Made by a program: the position numbers and the translations under genes
Source: Armatimonas rosea
Lineage (GTDB): Bacteria > Armatimonadota > Armatimonadia > Armatimonadales > Armatimonadaceae
Assembly: GCF_014202505.1 (NCBI RefSeq)
Contig: NZ_JACHGW010000001.1
Location: 930,001-994,000 of the forward strand
Reading direction: 5' to 3'
DNA length: 64,000 nucleotides
Shown here: piece by piece, positions 1 through 7,828 of the stretch
How positions within the stretch are numbered: position 1 is the first letter of the stretch
Layout: each line of letters begins with the position of its first letter
Notes under the pieces: generated by a model
What the model was told of the DNA's origin: nothing
What the model saw: the letters and a program-made list of their open reading frames with translations, nothing else
Databases searched by the model: none

Positions 1-960
1 GGAGAACTTAAAGCCATGCCCCGAGCACGCCGAGACGCGCGTGGTCTTGGGCCGAGGATGGTCAAAGACAAAGCTCTCATCGGGGGTGTTGGTGTACAGA
101 CACGATGCATGGTGCGTCACCTCCGGGCCGAGGCTCGGGAAGCGTGTGGCCGCATAGGCGCGCGCCGCGTCATCGTCGCTGGTGAGGGTGGGGCGATCGG
201 GCTGGTCGGGAGCGAAGGGGACCTGCGGGATATGGCGGGCAAGCTTCACGCCCGCGATGCGCCCATCGCTGGGGAAGCCGTACCAGTAGCTCTCGGCGTC
301 GATCCAGACGGGATAGCCAGTGAGCTCTCCCGACAGATAGGTCACCTGCTGGCGTGTCACGGTCAGCGGGAGCGGCGACTCAGGGAAGAGCGTGTTGGTC
401 CAGGCCCCCGCACAGACAATCACGTGGTCGAAGCTCTCTAGCTCCTCTAGGCTCTCGATAACGATGTTCTCGCGCAGCTCCGCTCCGGCGGCCCGTGCCA
501 GTCGTGCCTGCGCCCGCACGACCGCGCCCGCGCGCAGGAAGCCCGCATCGCTCTGCCAGATCGCCTGCTCGCCCTCGGCAAGCACCAGCGCCGGGTAGCG
601 CTCGGCGACCTCAGCGGCGCTGAGGAGCTGGTGCGCCACCCCATTGACCGCGAGTGCCTGCTGCATGCTAGTGAGCTCGGGGTGGTTTTTGGGCGCGAAG
701 AAGAGCCCCCCACAGCGCACAAAGAGCTCCTCGCCCGCCGCTTGCTCCAGCGCGTCCCAGAGCGGGTAGGCCTGTCCCATGAGCTGGGTGTAGTGCGCCT
801 CGGGGTAGGCGTAGCGGATGATCCGAGACTCCCCGTGCGACGAGCCCATGCCATGCCCTATCGTAAAGCGCTCGAACCCGACCACGGTGTGGCCCGCCTC
901 CGCAAGAAACCGGCACGCGGCGCTCCCCACGGCCCCGATACCAACGACAGCGACTTTCAT
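1..960 (-). CDS. FAD-dependent amine oxidase, sarcosine/N-methyltryptophan oxidase family (3' end cut by window edge)
   Basis: Likely oxidises a secondary amine (sarcosine- or N-methyl amino-acid-like) with a covalently bound FAD. The reading frame runs open from ATG 960 to the first base of the window: 320 codons, so the last 40-60 residues of a roughly 370-390-residue family are missing. The N-terminus has the Rossmann motif VGIGAVGSAAC, followed by the family stretch GSSHGESRIIRYAY. Cys287 in CLYTNTPD matches the family's FAD-linking cysteine, and SGHGFKFS near the edge is the typical C-terminal signature. The start overlaps the stop of the upstream SUMF1-domain gene as ATGA, so the two are probably translationally coupled. 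The exact substrate cannot be told from sequence. Confidence 0.9.
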   Translation of the reverse strand, partial: MKVAVVGIGAVGSAACRFLAEAGHTVVGFERFTIGHGMGSSHGESRIIRYAYPEAHYTQLMGQAYPLWDALEQAAGEELFVRCGGLFFAPKNHPELTSMQQALAVNGVAHQLLSAAEVAERYPALVLAEGEQAIWQSDAGFLRAGAVVRAQARLARAAGAELRENIVIESLEELESFDHVIVCAGAWTNTLFPESPLPLTVTRQQVTYLSGELTGYPVWIDAESYWYGFPSDGRIAGVKLARHIPQVPFAPDQPDRPTLTSDDDAARAYAATRFPSLGPEVTHHASCLYTNTPDESFVFDHPRPKTTRVSACSGHGFKFS

Positions 961-1979
961 TGCGCGAGCCGGAACCCATCGGAGTCGCCGCCCTTGCCGG
1001 GGTAGCTCCAGGCGCGTCCCGCGACACGGTGCGATGTGCTTGTGGTGTAGCTGTACCACGATGCGCCTCGGAGGATGCGGTCTTTGCCGGTAGCGGGGCC
1101 TTGCGGGTTCTCCTCGGGCGAGCTGGCGTAGTAGTCCGCGCCGTACCAGTCCGCGCACCACTGGAAGACATTGCCTGCCATGTCCGCGAGCCCGTAGGCA
1201 TTGACAAAGACATGCTCGGTGCGGCTGACGGGGGCAGTCTTATCGCGCTGCTCCCTCATGCTCGACCAGGCCAGGGAGTCGTCGTAGGTATCGCCCCAGG
1301 GAAAGATCGGGCTGGCCTGTCCGCCCTGCGCGGCGTACTCCCACTCGGCCTCGGTGGGGAGGCGCAGCTTCGCCCAGTCCGCCAGCGCCTTGGCCTCGTC
1401 CCAGCTCACGTTCACCATCGGGTGGTCGGGGATCCAGCCCCAGGCGGGAGGCTCGGGCATCTTGCGGTTGGTGGCGGTGCAGAACTCCTGAAACATCCCG
1501 ACGGTCACCGGTGTGCGCCCCAGCTTAAAGGCTGAGAGGGTCACCTTGTGCACAGGCTTGCGGTCGGGTGCGGTATCGGCGCTCCCCATCAGAAAGCTCC
1601 CGGCAGGAATACTGACCATCTGCGCCTTGTAGGCAGCTAAGGTGAGGGGAGCCGGCGGCGGTGCGGGCTTTGCTACTGCCCGCTTGGGCTCCGCGGGGAG
1701 CTTGCCCAGGAGCTCTTGAATCGTCTTTGCCAGTGCGGGGGTGGGCTGGAGCGTGCTGGCCTTGGTCAGGCTCGCCCGCGCTTCGTCGGTCTTGCCCTGC
1801 TTGAGTGCGAGACGCCCCAGCCAGTAGTGGCCCTCGGGCGCGCTGGGCTGGAGTGAAATCGCTTTTCTCGCCTCGCTCGCGGCGGCATCGAGCTTGCCTG
1901 CCACGGCAAGCTGCTCAATGCGCTTGAGAAGGGCGAGATAGCTCTCTGCGGGCTGAACGATGGCGATTAAGAACGGCAT
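957..1979 (-). CDS. TPR plus SUMF1/formylglycine-generating-enzyme-like domain protein, catalytic cysteines absent
   Basis: 340 residues. Residues about 10-95 form two TPR-like helical repeats, followed by a Pro/Ala-rich linker. From about residue 117 there is a SUMF1 (FGE-sulfatase) domain with MVSIPAGSFLMGS, LRLPTEAEWEYAA and DMAGNVFQWCADWYG. True FGEs carry two cysteines after the RG-G/A-S motif near the C-terminus. Here that stretch reads RGASWYSYTTSTSHR without any cysteine, so sulfatase-activating chemistry is unlikely and a binding or structural role is more plausible. It overlaps the downstream FAD oxidase gene by 4 nt. No signal peptide is evident; the N-terminus is weakly hydrophobic. 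Confidence 0.88.
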   Translation of the reverse strand: MPFLIAIVQPAESYLALLKRIEQLAVAGKLDAAASEARKAISLQPSAPEGHYWLGRLALKQGKTDEARASLTKASTLQPTPALAKTIQELLGKLPAEPKRAVAKPAPPPAPLTLAAYKAQMVSIPAGSFLMGSADTAPDRKPVHKVTLSAFKLGRTPVTVGMFQEFCTATNRKMPEPPAWGWIPDHPMVNVSWDEAKALADWAKLRLPTEAEWEYAAQGGQASPIFPWGDTYDDSLAWSSMREQRDKTAPVSRTEHVFVNAYGLADMAGNVFQWCADWYGADYYASSPEENPQGPATGKDRILRGASWYSYTTSTSHRVAGRAWSYPGKGGDSDGFRLAQ

Positions 1980-1994
1980 GAACGTAATTTTATC

Positions 1995-2125
1995 GCCCCC
2001 GTTGGAGGGGGGCGTCTAGCTGTCCTCGTGCCTCGGACACAAAGGGCTGCGCCCATAGGGGCGCGTAGCGCCCTTCGTGTCGGAGCCTGCGACGACAGCT
2101 AGACGCTCCCGTTCATGGGAGCGAT
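1995..2125. repeat. Large imperfect palindrome between clpC and the SUMF1 gene
   Basis: A long inverted repeat fills the gap between the clpC stop and the next start. The outer arms are GCGTCTAGCTGTC near 2009 and its complement near 2095-2107. Inner paired blocks are GGACACAAAGGGC and GCCCTTCGTGTC, around a small inner hairpin. It is flanked by two small hairpins, CCCCC..GGGGG at 1996-2012 and GCTCCCG..GGGAGC at 2107-2124. There is no U-tract, so it is not a classical intrinsic terminator. It resembles a dispersed intergenic palindrome or a processing site. Confidence 0.7.
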
Positions 2126-4699
2126 CTACTCCTCGGTGGGGGGCGGAGCGGGGAGCTCGCCCAGGGTTCCGGGGGCGGCGGCGATTGCGGCGGGGGTGGA
2201 CTCCTCGCCGATCTCGCGGAGCGTGTCCTCGAGCTCCTTCTTGCGGAAGATCACCACGGAGTCGTCGCCCTCGCCGTCCAGCTCGGCCAGGACAATATCG
2301 CCGGCGCTGAAGCGGCCTAGGAGCACCTCTTCGGCCAGCGGATCCTCGATCAGGCGCTGCACCGAGCGGCGGAGCGGACGGGCACCGTAGGTCGGGTCGA
2401 AGCCATCCGCGGCGAGCTTGTCCATCACGGGGTCGGAGACCTCTAGGACAAGATCGTGCTGCTCCAGCTGCTTGCGCACGCTGCCCAGCATCAGATCGAC
2501 AATCTGGCGGATGTTCTGCGCGGTCAGAGCATGGAAGACAATGGTCTCATCGATTCGGTTGACAAACTCCGGTCGGAACGCACGCTTGACCTCGTCCATG
2601 ACCTTGTTCTTCATGCCCGTGTAGTCGCGCTCGGTCTCGTCCTTGGGCTTGTTGCTGCCCCGGAGCCCGATCTGCGGCTCGCGGTGGATGATGTGCGCGC
2701 CGATGTTGCTCGTCATGATCAGCACGGTGTTCTTAAAGTCCACCACGCGGCCCTGCGAGTCGGTCAGGCGGCCGTCTTCCATCACTTGCAGCAGCAGGTT
2801 GAAGACCTCGGGGTGTGCCTTCTCGACCTCATCGAGGAGCACCACGGCGTAGGGGTTGCGCCGCACCGCCTCGGTGAGCTGCCCGCCTTCGTCGTAGCCG
2901 ACGTAGCCAGGAGGGGCCCCGACCAGGCGGCTGACCGCGAAGCGCTCCATGTACTCGGACATGTCGATTCGGATCAGGTTCTCTTCTTTCTGGAACAAGA
3001 ACGCTGCCAGGGCGCGTGCCAGCTCGGTCTTTCCCACCCCGGTGGGGCCGAGGAAGAGGAACGAGCCGATGGGGCGCTTGGGGTCTTTCAGGCCGGAGCG
3101 GGCGCGGCGGATCGCCTTGCTGACCGCGATAATGGCCTCTTTCTGGCTGATGACGCGCTTGCCCAGCGCCTCTTCCATCTGGAGGAGCTTCTGGGTCTCG
3201 GTCTCGACCAAGCGGTTGACGGGGATACCGGTCCAGGCAAAGACCACTTGGGCGATATCGTCGTCATCGACCACCAGCTCCAGCCCCTCGCGCTCGGCGT
3301 CCCAGCGGGCTTGCAGGTCGTTGATGCGCTGGGTGAGGTAGTTCTGCTGGTCCTCGAGGAAGTTCACCCGGTCGAAGTCGCCTTCGTCGGGGAGGCGTCC
3401 CAGCTCTTTCTCCACCTGGATCAGCTCGGCCTTGGCCTCGCGCAGGGGCTGCGGAGCCGTGGCGGCCTTCAGGCGGACCTTGGACGATGCCTCGTCGATC
3501 AGGTCGATTGCCTTGTCGGGGAGGTGCCGGTCGGTGATGTAGCGGTCCGCGAGGCGGCAGGCGGCCTCCAGTGCGGTGTCCTTGATCTCGACCTTGTGGT
3601 GCTCCTCGTAGCGGTGGCGCAGGCCCTTGAGGATCTCGACTGCCTCCTCCACACTAGGCTCGTCCACCTTCACCATCTGGAAGCGTCGCGCGAGGGCGGC
3701 GTCCTTCTCGATGTACTTGCGGTACTCATCCAGCGTGGTCGCGCCGATACACTGGAGCTCGCCGCGGGAGAGGGCGGGCTTCATGATATTGCTGGCATCG
3801 ATCGCGCCCTCGGCGGCACCCGCACCAACCACGGTGTGGAGCTCGTCGATAAAGAGAATGATCTCGCCATTGGCCTTGCGGACCTCGTCCATCACCCGCT
3901 TCATGCGCTCTTCAAACTCGCCGCGGTACTTGGTGCCCGCGACTAGGCCGGCAAGATCGAGCGAGATCAGGCGCTTGTCCTTGAGCATCTCGGGGATGTC
4001 CTGCATCACGATCCGGGTGGCGAGCCCCTCGGCGATCGCGGTCTTGCCGACGCCGGGCATTCCGACCAGCACGGGGTTGTTCTTGGTGCGACGGGAGAGG
4101 ATCTGAATGACCCGCTCGATCTCCTCGGCGCGCCCCACGACCGGGTCGAGCTTGTCGTTGCGGGCGTAGTCGGTCAGGTCGCGGCCAAACTCATCCAGGG
4201 TGGGGGTGCGGGAGCGCTGGTCCTTGCTGGGCGCGCCACGGCCGGCGGCCACGGGCTGACCGGGCTCCTGGTCCTGGAGCAGGCGCACCTCGCGGCGGGT
4301 GCGCTCCAGATCGACTCCCAGCTTCCCCAGGACACGACCCGCCAGACCCTCGCCCTCGCGGATCAGCCCGAGGAGCAGGTGCTCTGTGCCGATGTAGTTG
4401 TTGCCCAGCTGCCGGGCTTCGTCGTAGGCTAGGTCGATCACCCGCTTGGCTCTTGGGGTCAGCTGCATCTCCGGCCCCATACGCCCATCGCCGCGTGCCA
4501 CTTGACGCTCGATCTCGGCGCGAATCCGGCCTAGAGAGACCCCGATCCGATCGAGAATGCGAGCGGCGACGCTGTCATTCTCCTTGACCAGACCGAGCAG
4601 AAGATGCTCCGTCGAAACATAGTTCTCGCCCAGGCGCCCTGCTTCTTCCTGTGCGAAGAAAACCACGCGGCGCGCGCGCTCGGTGAATCGTTGCCACAT
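2126..4699 (-). CDS. clpC: ATP-dependent Clp protease ATP-binding subunit ClpC
   Basis: Hsp100 unfoldase that feeds substrates to ClpP. About 857 residues, usual for ClpC. Two N-terminal Clp repeats ([10 protein letters not shown] and [10 protein letters not shown]) are followed by NBD1 with Walker [10 protein letters not shown] near residue 215, a short middle domain, and NBD2 with [11 protein letters not shown]. The C-terminus has a low-complexity acidic/proline tail. I start at ATG 4699 ([11 protein letters not shown]), the family start. A TTG two codons upstream is an alternative. The hexamer TACAAT at 4712-4707 lies 7 nt before this ATG, suggesting a leaderless transcript. A second paralogue lies at 34505-36904 in the hspR operon. 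Compared with ClpB, the middle domain is too short for a disaggregase. Confidence 0.96.
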   Translation of the reverse strand: MWQRFTERARRVVFFAQEEAGRLGENYVSTEHLLLGLVKENDSVAARILDRIGVSLGRIRAEIERQVARGDGRMGPEMQLTPRAKRVIDLAYDEARQLGNNYIGTEHLLLGLIREGEGLAGRVLGKLGVDLERTRREVRLLQDQEPGQPVAAGRGAPSKDQRSRTPTLDEFGRDLTDYARNDKLDPVVGRAEEIERVIQILSRRTKNNPVLVGMPGVGKTAIAEGLATRIVMQDIPEMLKDKRLISLDLAGLVAGTKYRGEFEERMKRVMDEVRKANGEIILFIDELHTVVGAGAAEGAIDASNIMKPALSRGELQCIGATTLDEYRKYIEKDAALARRFQMVKVDEPSVEEAVEILKGLRHRYEEHHKVEIKDTALEAACRLADRYITDRHLPDKAIDLIDEASSKVRLKAATAPQPLREAKAELIQVEKELGRLPDEGDFDRVNFLEDQQNYLTQRINDLQARWDAEREGLELVVDDDDIAQVVFAWTGIPVNRLVETETQKLLQMEEALGKRVISQKEAIIAVSKAIRRARSGLKDPKRPIGSFLFLGPTGVGKTELARALAAFLFQKEENLIRIDMSEYMERFAVSRLVGAPPGYVGYDEGGQLTEAVRRNPYAVVLLDEVEKAHPEVFNLLLQVMEDGRLTDSQGRVVDFKNTVLIMTSNIGAHIIHREPQIGLRGSNKPKDETERDYTGMKNKVMDEVKRAFRPEFVNRIDETIVFHALTAQNIRQIVDLMLGSVRKQLEQHDLVLEVSDPVMDKLAADGFDPTYGARPLRRSVQRLIEDPLAEEVLLGRFSAGDIVLAELDGEGDDSVVIFRKKELEDTLREIGEESTPAAIAAAPGTLGELPAPPPTEE

Positions 4700-4842
4700 G
4701 GACAAGATTGTATCGCACTTGCCCCCCCCCTTGCTCCCTCACCGTTCGGCTAGCGGGGCTCGAACGTCCTGCACGGTAAACGTGCGGCTATAGGGCGTCG
4801 TACCTCCGCCGCCTCGCTTCGCTCGGTATATACCGTCGAGGG
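4700..4842 (-). promoter_or_regulatory. clpC upstream region with -10 element and perfect 12-bp palindrome
   Basis: On the minus strand TACAAT (4712-4707) is a good -10 hexamer 7 nt from the clpC ATG. No convincing -35 is visible. The region also holds a perfect palindrome CGGTATATACCG at 4824-4835 and an inverted pair CGTTCG..CGAACG at about 4744-4767. No HAIR-type operator was found here, in contrast to dnaK and dnaJ. Confidence 0.45.
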
Positions 4843-5307
4843 CTATCCCGTGGGAGCTTCGGGCGGGCTCTGGGCGGCGATAAACTTCTCCAGGCGCTTC
4901 TTGGCGTACTCCTCGGCCCAAGTCTCCAGAGTCTCAGTGACTGCGGCGCGTTTTTTCGAGGGCTTCTTGCGTGGGTTGAGGGTGAGTGTCAGGTGGTGCC
5001 CAACCTCGTGGAAGAGCGTGTGGGCGAGCTGGAGGATCGCGGCGCGAACAATCAGCTCCTCCGAGGCGCGGGCGTAGTGCGGGGAGTTGGCGATGAGGCG
5101 CAGGTGGGCCTGGAGATACAGCTCGATGCGAATCCCCCGGTGATCGCGGATGTAGACCCCCAGCCGCTCCCCGGCGGGGTCGTAGTCGTAGGCGTAGATA
5201 CCCGTGAGGCGTGCCAAGTGCTCCCGCGGCGTGTGCGCCAGCGCGGCGCGCAGACCAGTCTTGAGCGTGTCGTCGTAGTCCTCTTCGGCTTCCCAGTACA
5301 GATGCAT
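4843..5307 (-). CDS. HExxH-motif protein, possible zinc metallopeptidase
   Basis: 154 residues with no signal peptide. H100-E101-V-G-H104 (within LFHEVGHHLT) fits a zinc-binding HExxH helix, and a glutamate-rich segment ETWAEEYAKKRL lies about 25 residues later, where a third ligand is often found. The C-terminal third is Lys/Arg-rich. The family was not recognised, so a peptidase role is inferred from the motif only. It lies upstream of clpC on the same strand with a 143-nt gap and is divergent from the heme-binding gene at 5379. Confidence 0.7.
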   Translation of the reverse strand: MHLYWEAEEDYDDTLKTGLRAALAHTPREHLARLTGIYAYDYDPAGERLGVYIRDHRGIRIELYLQAHLRLIANSPHYARASEELIVRAAILQLAHTLFHEVGHHLTLTLNPRKKPSKKRAAVTETLETWAEEYAKKRLEKFIAAQSPPEAPTG

Positions 5308-5378
5308 TGCGCCTTGGTTGTACCCGGATTTGAAGCCAATACCGCACTTGGGTATCTTAGTGGCAGGAGGTTAGCAAG

Positions 5379-6017
5379 ATGCGAGTTTCTTGGATGGTGG
5401 CGGGGACACTGGCGCTGGTGCTGGGAGCGCTGGCGCTACAGGGGAGCCGCAGCCACGATGAGTCAAAGACCAACCCAGAGCGGGAGACCGCAGAGCTCCT
5501 GGACTCGCTGGTTCAGCCGCGCTTTCAGGTCACCAATGGCAAAGACTTTGGGATGAGCCGGCTCGCGCCTCGGATCAAGGGGCACGGCCACATGGGAAGG
5601 ATCGAGCCGGAGAGCGAGGCCGAGAAGCGCATCCTGGCACAAGTCGCGGCCCTGGGCTGTGAGTACCGTCTTGGGTTTGTTCACACGGGCTACCAGCTCA
5701 GTCGCTTCACCGCCAAGTCCGTTTCCGCAAAGACCCCGGACTACGAGCCGATCTGGCGCGACAACCAGGATTACATTGCCCACAAGGACGAGAGCCTGAC
5801 GCCCTACACGGAGCGCATCTTACCCACGGTCGGGCGGCTAGAGCGTGGCGCGAAGATCGACACGCAGCAGGGAGAGTGGCAGGTTTTTCTACGCCCGGTG
5901 AAGGCGGAGAAAGAGACCTGCGTTTCGTGCCATGCGGGTGTAAAGACCGGCCAAGTGATGGGCGCGATGGTCTACTTGGTCAAGCGCACTCCGTCCACGG
6001 CAGTAGGCGGGCATTGA
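5379..6017 (+). CDS. DUF3365 / Tll0287-like heme-binding sensor-type protein
   Basis: 212 residues. The N-terminal hydrophobic segment (residues about 5-20) is a signal peptide or membrane anchor, so the domain should be extracytoplasmic. Cys181-V-S-Cys184-His185 is a c-type heme attachment motif placed where DUF3365/Tll0287-like domains carry it, followed by the short strand QVMGAMVYLV. The family is a PAS-like heme domain thought to sense redox or gas ligands. The last codons and the TGA stop lie inside a palindromic repeat that starts at about 6007, so the C-terminal VGGH is repeat-encoded. A possible ribosome site AGGAGG lies a few bases before the ATG. Confidence 0.85.
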   Translation: MRVSWMVAGTLALVLGALALQGSRSHDESKTNPERETAELLDSLVQPRFQVTNGKDFGMSRLAPRIKGHGHMGRIEPESEAEKRILAQVAALGCEYRLGFVHTGYQLSRFTAKSVSAKTPDYEPIWRDNQDYIAHKDESLTPYTERILPTVGRLERGAKIDTQQGEWQVFLRPVKAEKETCVSCHAGVKTGQVMGAMVYLVKRTPSTAVGGH

Positions 6018-6132
6018 AAATACCCGTCTAGGCAGATGGGGAGCGTCCCGGGGACGCGCAGAGCACAAGCCATTTCCGCGCCCTCGGGGCGCTCTTTATC
6101 TCTTGCCGGGGATTGGAAATCCCCGGCACAAC
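6007..6132. repeat. Palindromic repeat cluster between convergent genes (CGGGCATTGAAAATACCCG type)
   Basis: Three hairpins in a row: one around CGGGCATTGAAAATACCCG (6008-6027), one around GAGCGTCCCGGGGACGCGC (6041-6059), and a nearly perfect one, GCCGGGGATT/AAATCCCCGGC (6104-6128). The first two blocks recur in the same order at 34408-34460. Both copies sit between convergent transcription units, suggesting a bidirectional terminator or barrier. The first palindrome contains the stop codon of the DUF3365 gene. Confidence 0.75.
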
Positions 6133-6139
6133 CCCCGGT

Positions 6140-7828
6140 CTAGCGCTTCGGAACCTTGATGTCGCCGTCCTTGAAGGGCTTGGCGGCTTTCTTGTCCTTG
6201 CCGTCTTTACCATCCTTGCCCCCGGAGGGCTTGGCGGCATCGGTGTAGTTGGCGGGGAAGGCATTGAACTGCCGCCAGAGCTCGTACCAGAGCGGGACGG
6301 TATCGAGCTGGACCCAGCCAATGGTGTCGATCCCGGGGCGTAGCCGCGCCGACGACGGCCAGGGGGATTCTTTGCCCGCTGCGATGGCCTCGGTGTCCGG
6401 CTGAATCCAGACCCGTACGCGTCCCGAGCCATCGTCGGTGGGGTCCATGTTGGTCACGACACCCGCAAAGGTTCCGACTGCTGCCTGGGGGAAGCCCTGA
6501 ATCTGCACGGCGGGGAAGCCATTGAACTGGAGCCGCGCCTTGCGCCCGACTGTCACCAGCGGCGCATCGAAGCCGGTGAGCACCAGCTCGACCGCTTGGT
6601 CTTGCGTCTCCGGCACAATCTCCAAGAGCTCATCGTCTTTCTTGACGGTCTGTCCCGGCCCGACGGTCTTACCGATGCGGGAGACGCGGCCGGTCATCGG
6701 GGCGTAGATCTTCTGCTGAGCGACACGCGCCTGCATGTTTTCCCGCTCCAGCTCCGCCTTGGCGATACTGTCGCTGATTGCGGCGAGGCTCTCCTTGACC
6801 TGCTGGAGGTTGGCACGCTCGCGGGAGAGGGTCGCCGACGTGTCCGCGTCCACGCGGGACTGCTCAAAGCCAAAGACCGTCACATCGCGCTGCGCCGAGG
6901 CGAGTGTCTCCCGGGCGGAGACAACCTGTGCGGTGGCGCGCTGCACGTCGATATCGGCCTGGATGCCGGTGGCCTTGGCAAACTTCAGGTCAGCCTCCGC
7001 ATTAAGAATCTCTTTCTGGGCGATCTCCACCGCGAGCTTGGACTGCTTGAGCTTCACCTCGGCCGCCACAAAGGCTTGGTCGGCGAGCTCGAACTCCCGC
7101 TGGGAGCGCAGGCCGTCTTTGAGCAGGTCCGCGAGGCGGTCGCGCTGGATGCGGTTGACATCGACGGAGACCTTATCGGCCTCGACCGTCTGCTCGGCCT
7201 GGCGCAGGCGGTCTTTGGCCTGCGCGACACGCTGGGTTGCCTGTGCGATCCGTTGCTCGGCTTGTTTTGTCGCGACCTGCTTGGTGGCATCCAGGGCTTT
7301 CTGGGCGACGATCACATTCTGCCGGGCGACCGCGAGGCGGTTTCTGGCCTGCCCTTGGCGCTCCGACGCCGCGGGGATCTGCGCCCCACGTGAGCTCTCC
7401 AGTGATCCGAGCTGCGCCTCGATCTCCGCGATCCGGCGCTCGCCCTCGGCCTTGCGCAGGCGCTGGGCCGCGAGCTGCTGGTCTAGGAGTGCCGTGCGCC
7501 GCTGGGAGAGAAACCGGGACTCCGTGTCCTCGATCTCGGCGAGGAGCTGGCCTTTCTGGACGGTCTGCCCCTCCTGCACCTTCCACAGCACCAGCCGCCC
7601 TCCGATCTGGGCATCGATGGTCTGGGGGCGGTCCATGACAGTGAAGACCCCCACTTTTCCATTGCCGATCACGGTCTGCTGGAAGGGCGTGAGCTTGAGT
7701 ACCGCCGCGAGCAGGGTGATGGTCACCAGCAGAGTGACAACAATGCGGCGCTTACCGGGCCGGGTGGGCACTAGGCGCTTGGTGCGCTGGGCAAGCTCCT
7801 GCTGCGAGTGAGAAGACGAAGCGGTCAT
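6140..7828 (-). CDS. HlyD-family periplasmic adaptor subunit
   Basis: 562 residues. A short cytoplasmic N-terminus and one transmembrane helix (about residues 28-46) are followed by a split lipoyl domain (IGGRLVLWKVQEGQTVQKGQ). Then comes a very long alanine/glutamine-rich coiled-coil hairpin (about 110-400), the returning lipoyl half (IYAPMTGRVSRIGKTVGPGQ) and beta-barrel domains. The C-terminus is a Lys/Asp-rich tail. It bridges the inner-membrane ABC exporter to the outer-membrane TolC-like protein. Its ATG overlaps the exporter stop (ATGA), and it is last in the tolC-ABC-hlyD operon. The substrate is unknown; no RTX-type gene is adjacent. Confidence 0.93.
   Translation of the reverse strand: MTASSSHSQQELAQRTKRLVPTRPGKRRIVVTLLVTITLLAAVLKLTPFQQTVIGNGKVGVFTVMDRPQTIDAQIGGRLVLWKVQEGQTVQKGQLLAEIEDTESRFLSQRRTALLDQQLAAQRLRKAEGERRIAEIEAQLGSLESSRGAQIPAASERQGQARNRLAVARQNVIVAQKALDATKQVATKQAEQRIAQATQRVAQAKDRLRQAEQTVEADKVSVDVNRIQRDRLADLLKDGLRSQREFELADQAFVAAEVKLKQSKLAVEIAQKEILNAEADLKFAKATGIQADIDVQRATAQVVSARETLASAQRDVTVFGFEQSRVDADTSATLSRERANLQQVKESLAAISDSIAKAELERENMQARVAQQKIYAPMTGRVSRIGKTVGPGQTVKKDDELLEIVPETQDQAVELVLTGFDAPLVTVGRKARLQFNGFPAVQIQGFPQAAVGTFAGVVTNMDPTDDGSGRVRVWIQPDTEAIAAGKESPWPSSARLRPGIDTIGWVQLDTVPLWYELWRQFNAFPANYTDAAKPSGGKDGKDGKDKKAAKPFKDGDIKVPKR

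Noticed and set aside
2456-3946. 496-codon open frame antisense to clpC
   Set aside because: GC-rich antisense shadow; the minus strand encodes a highly conserved ClpC.
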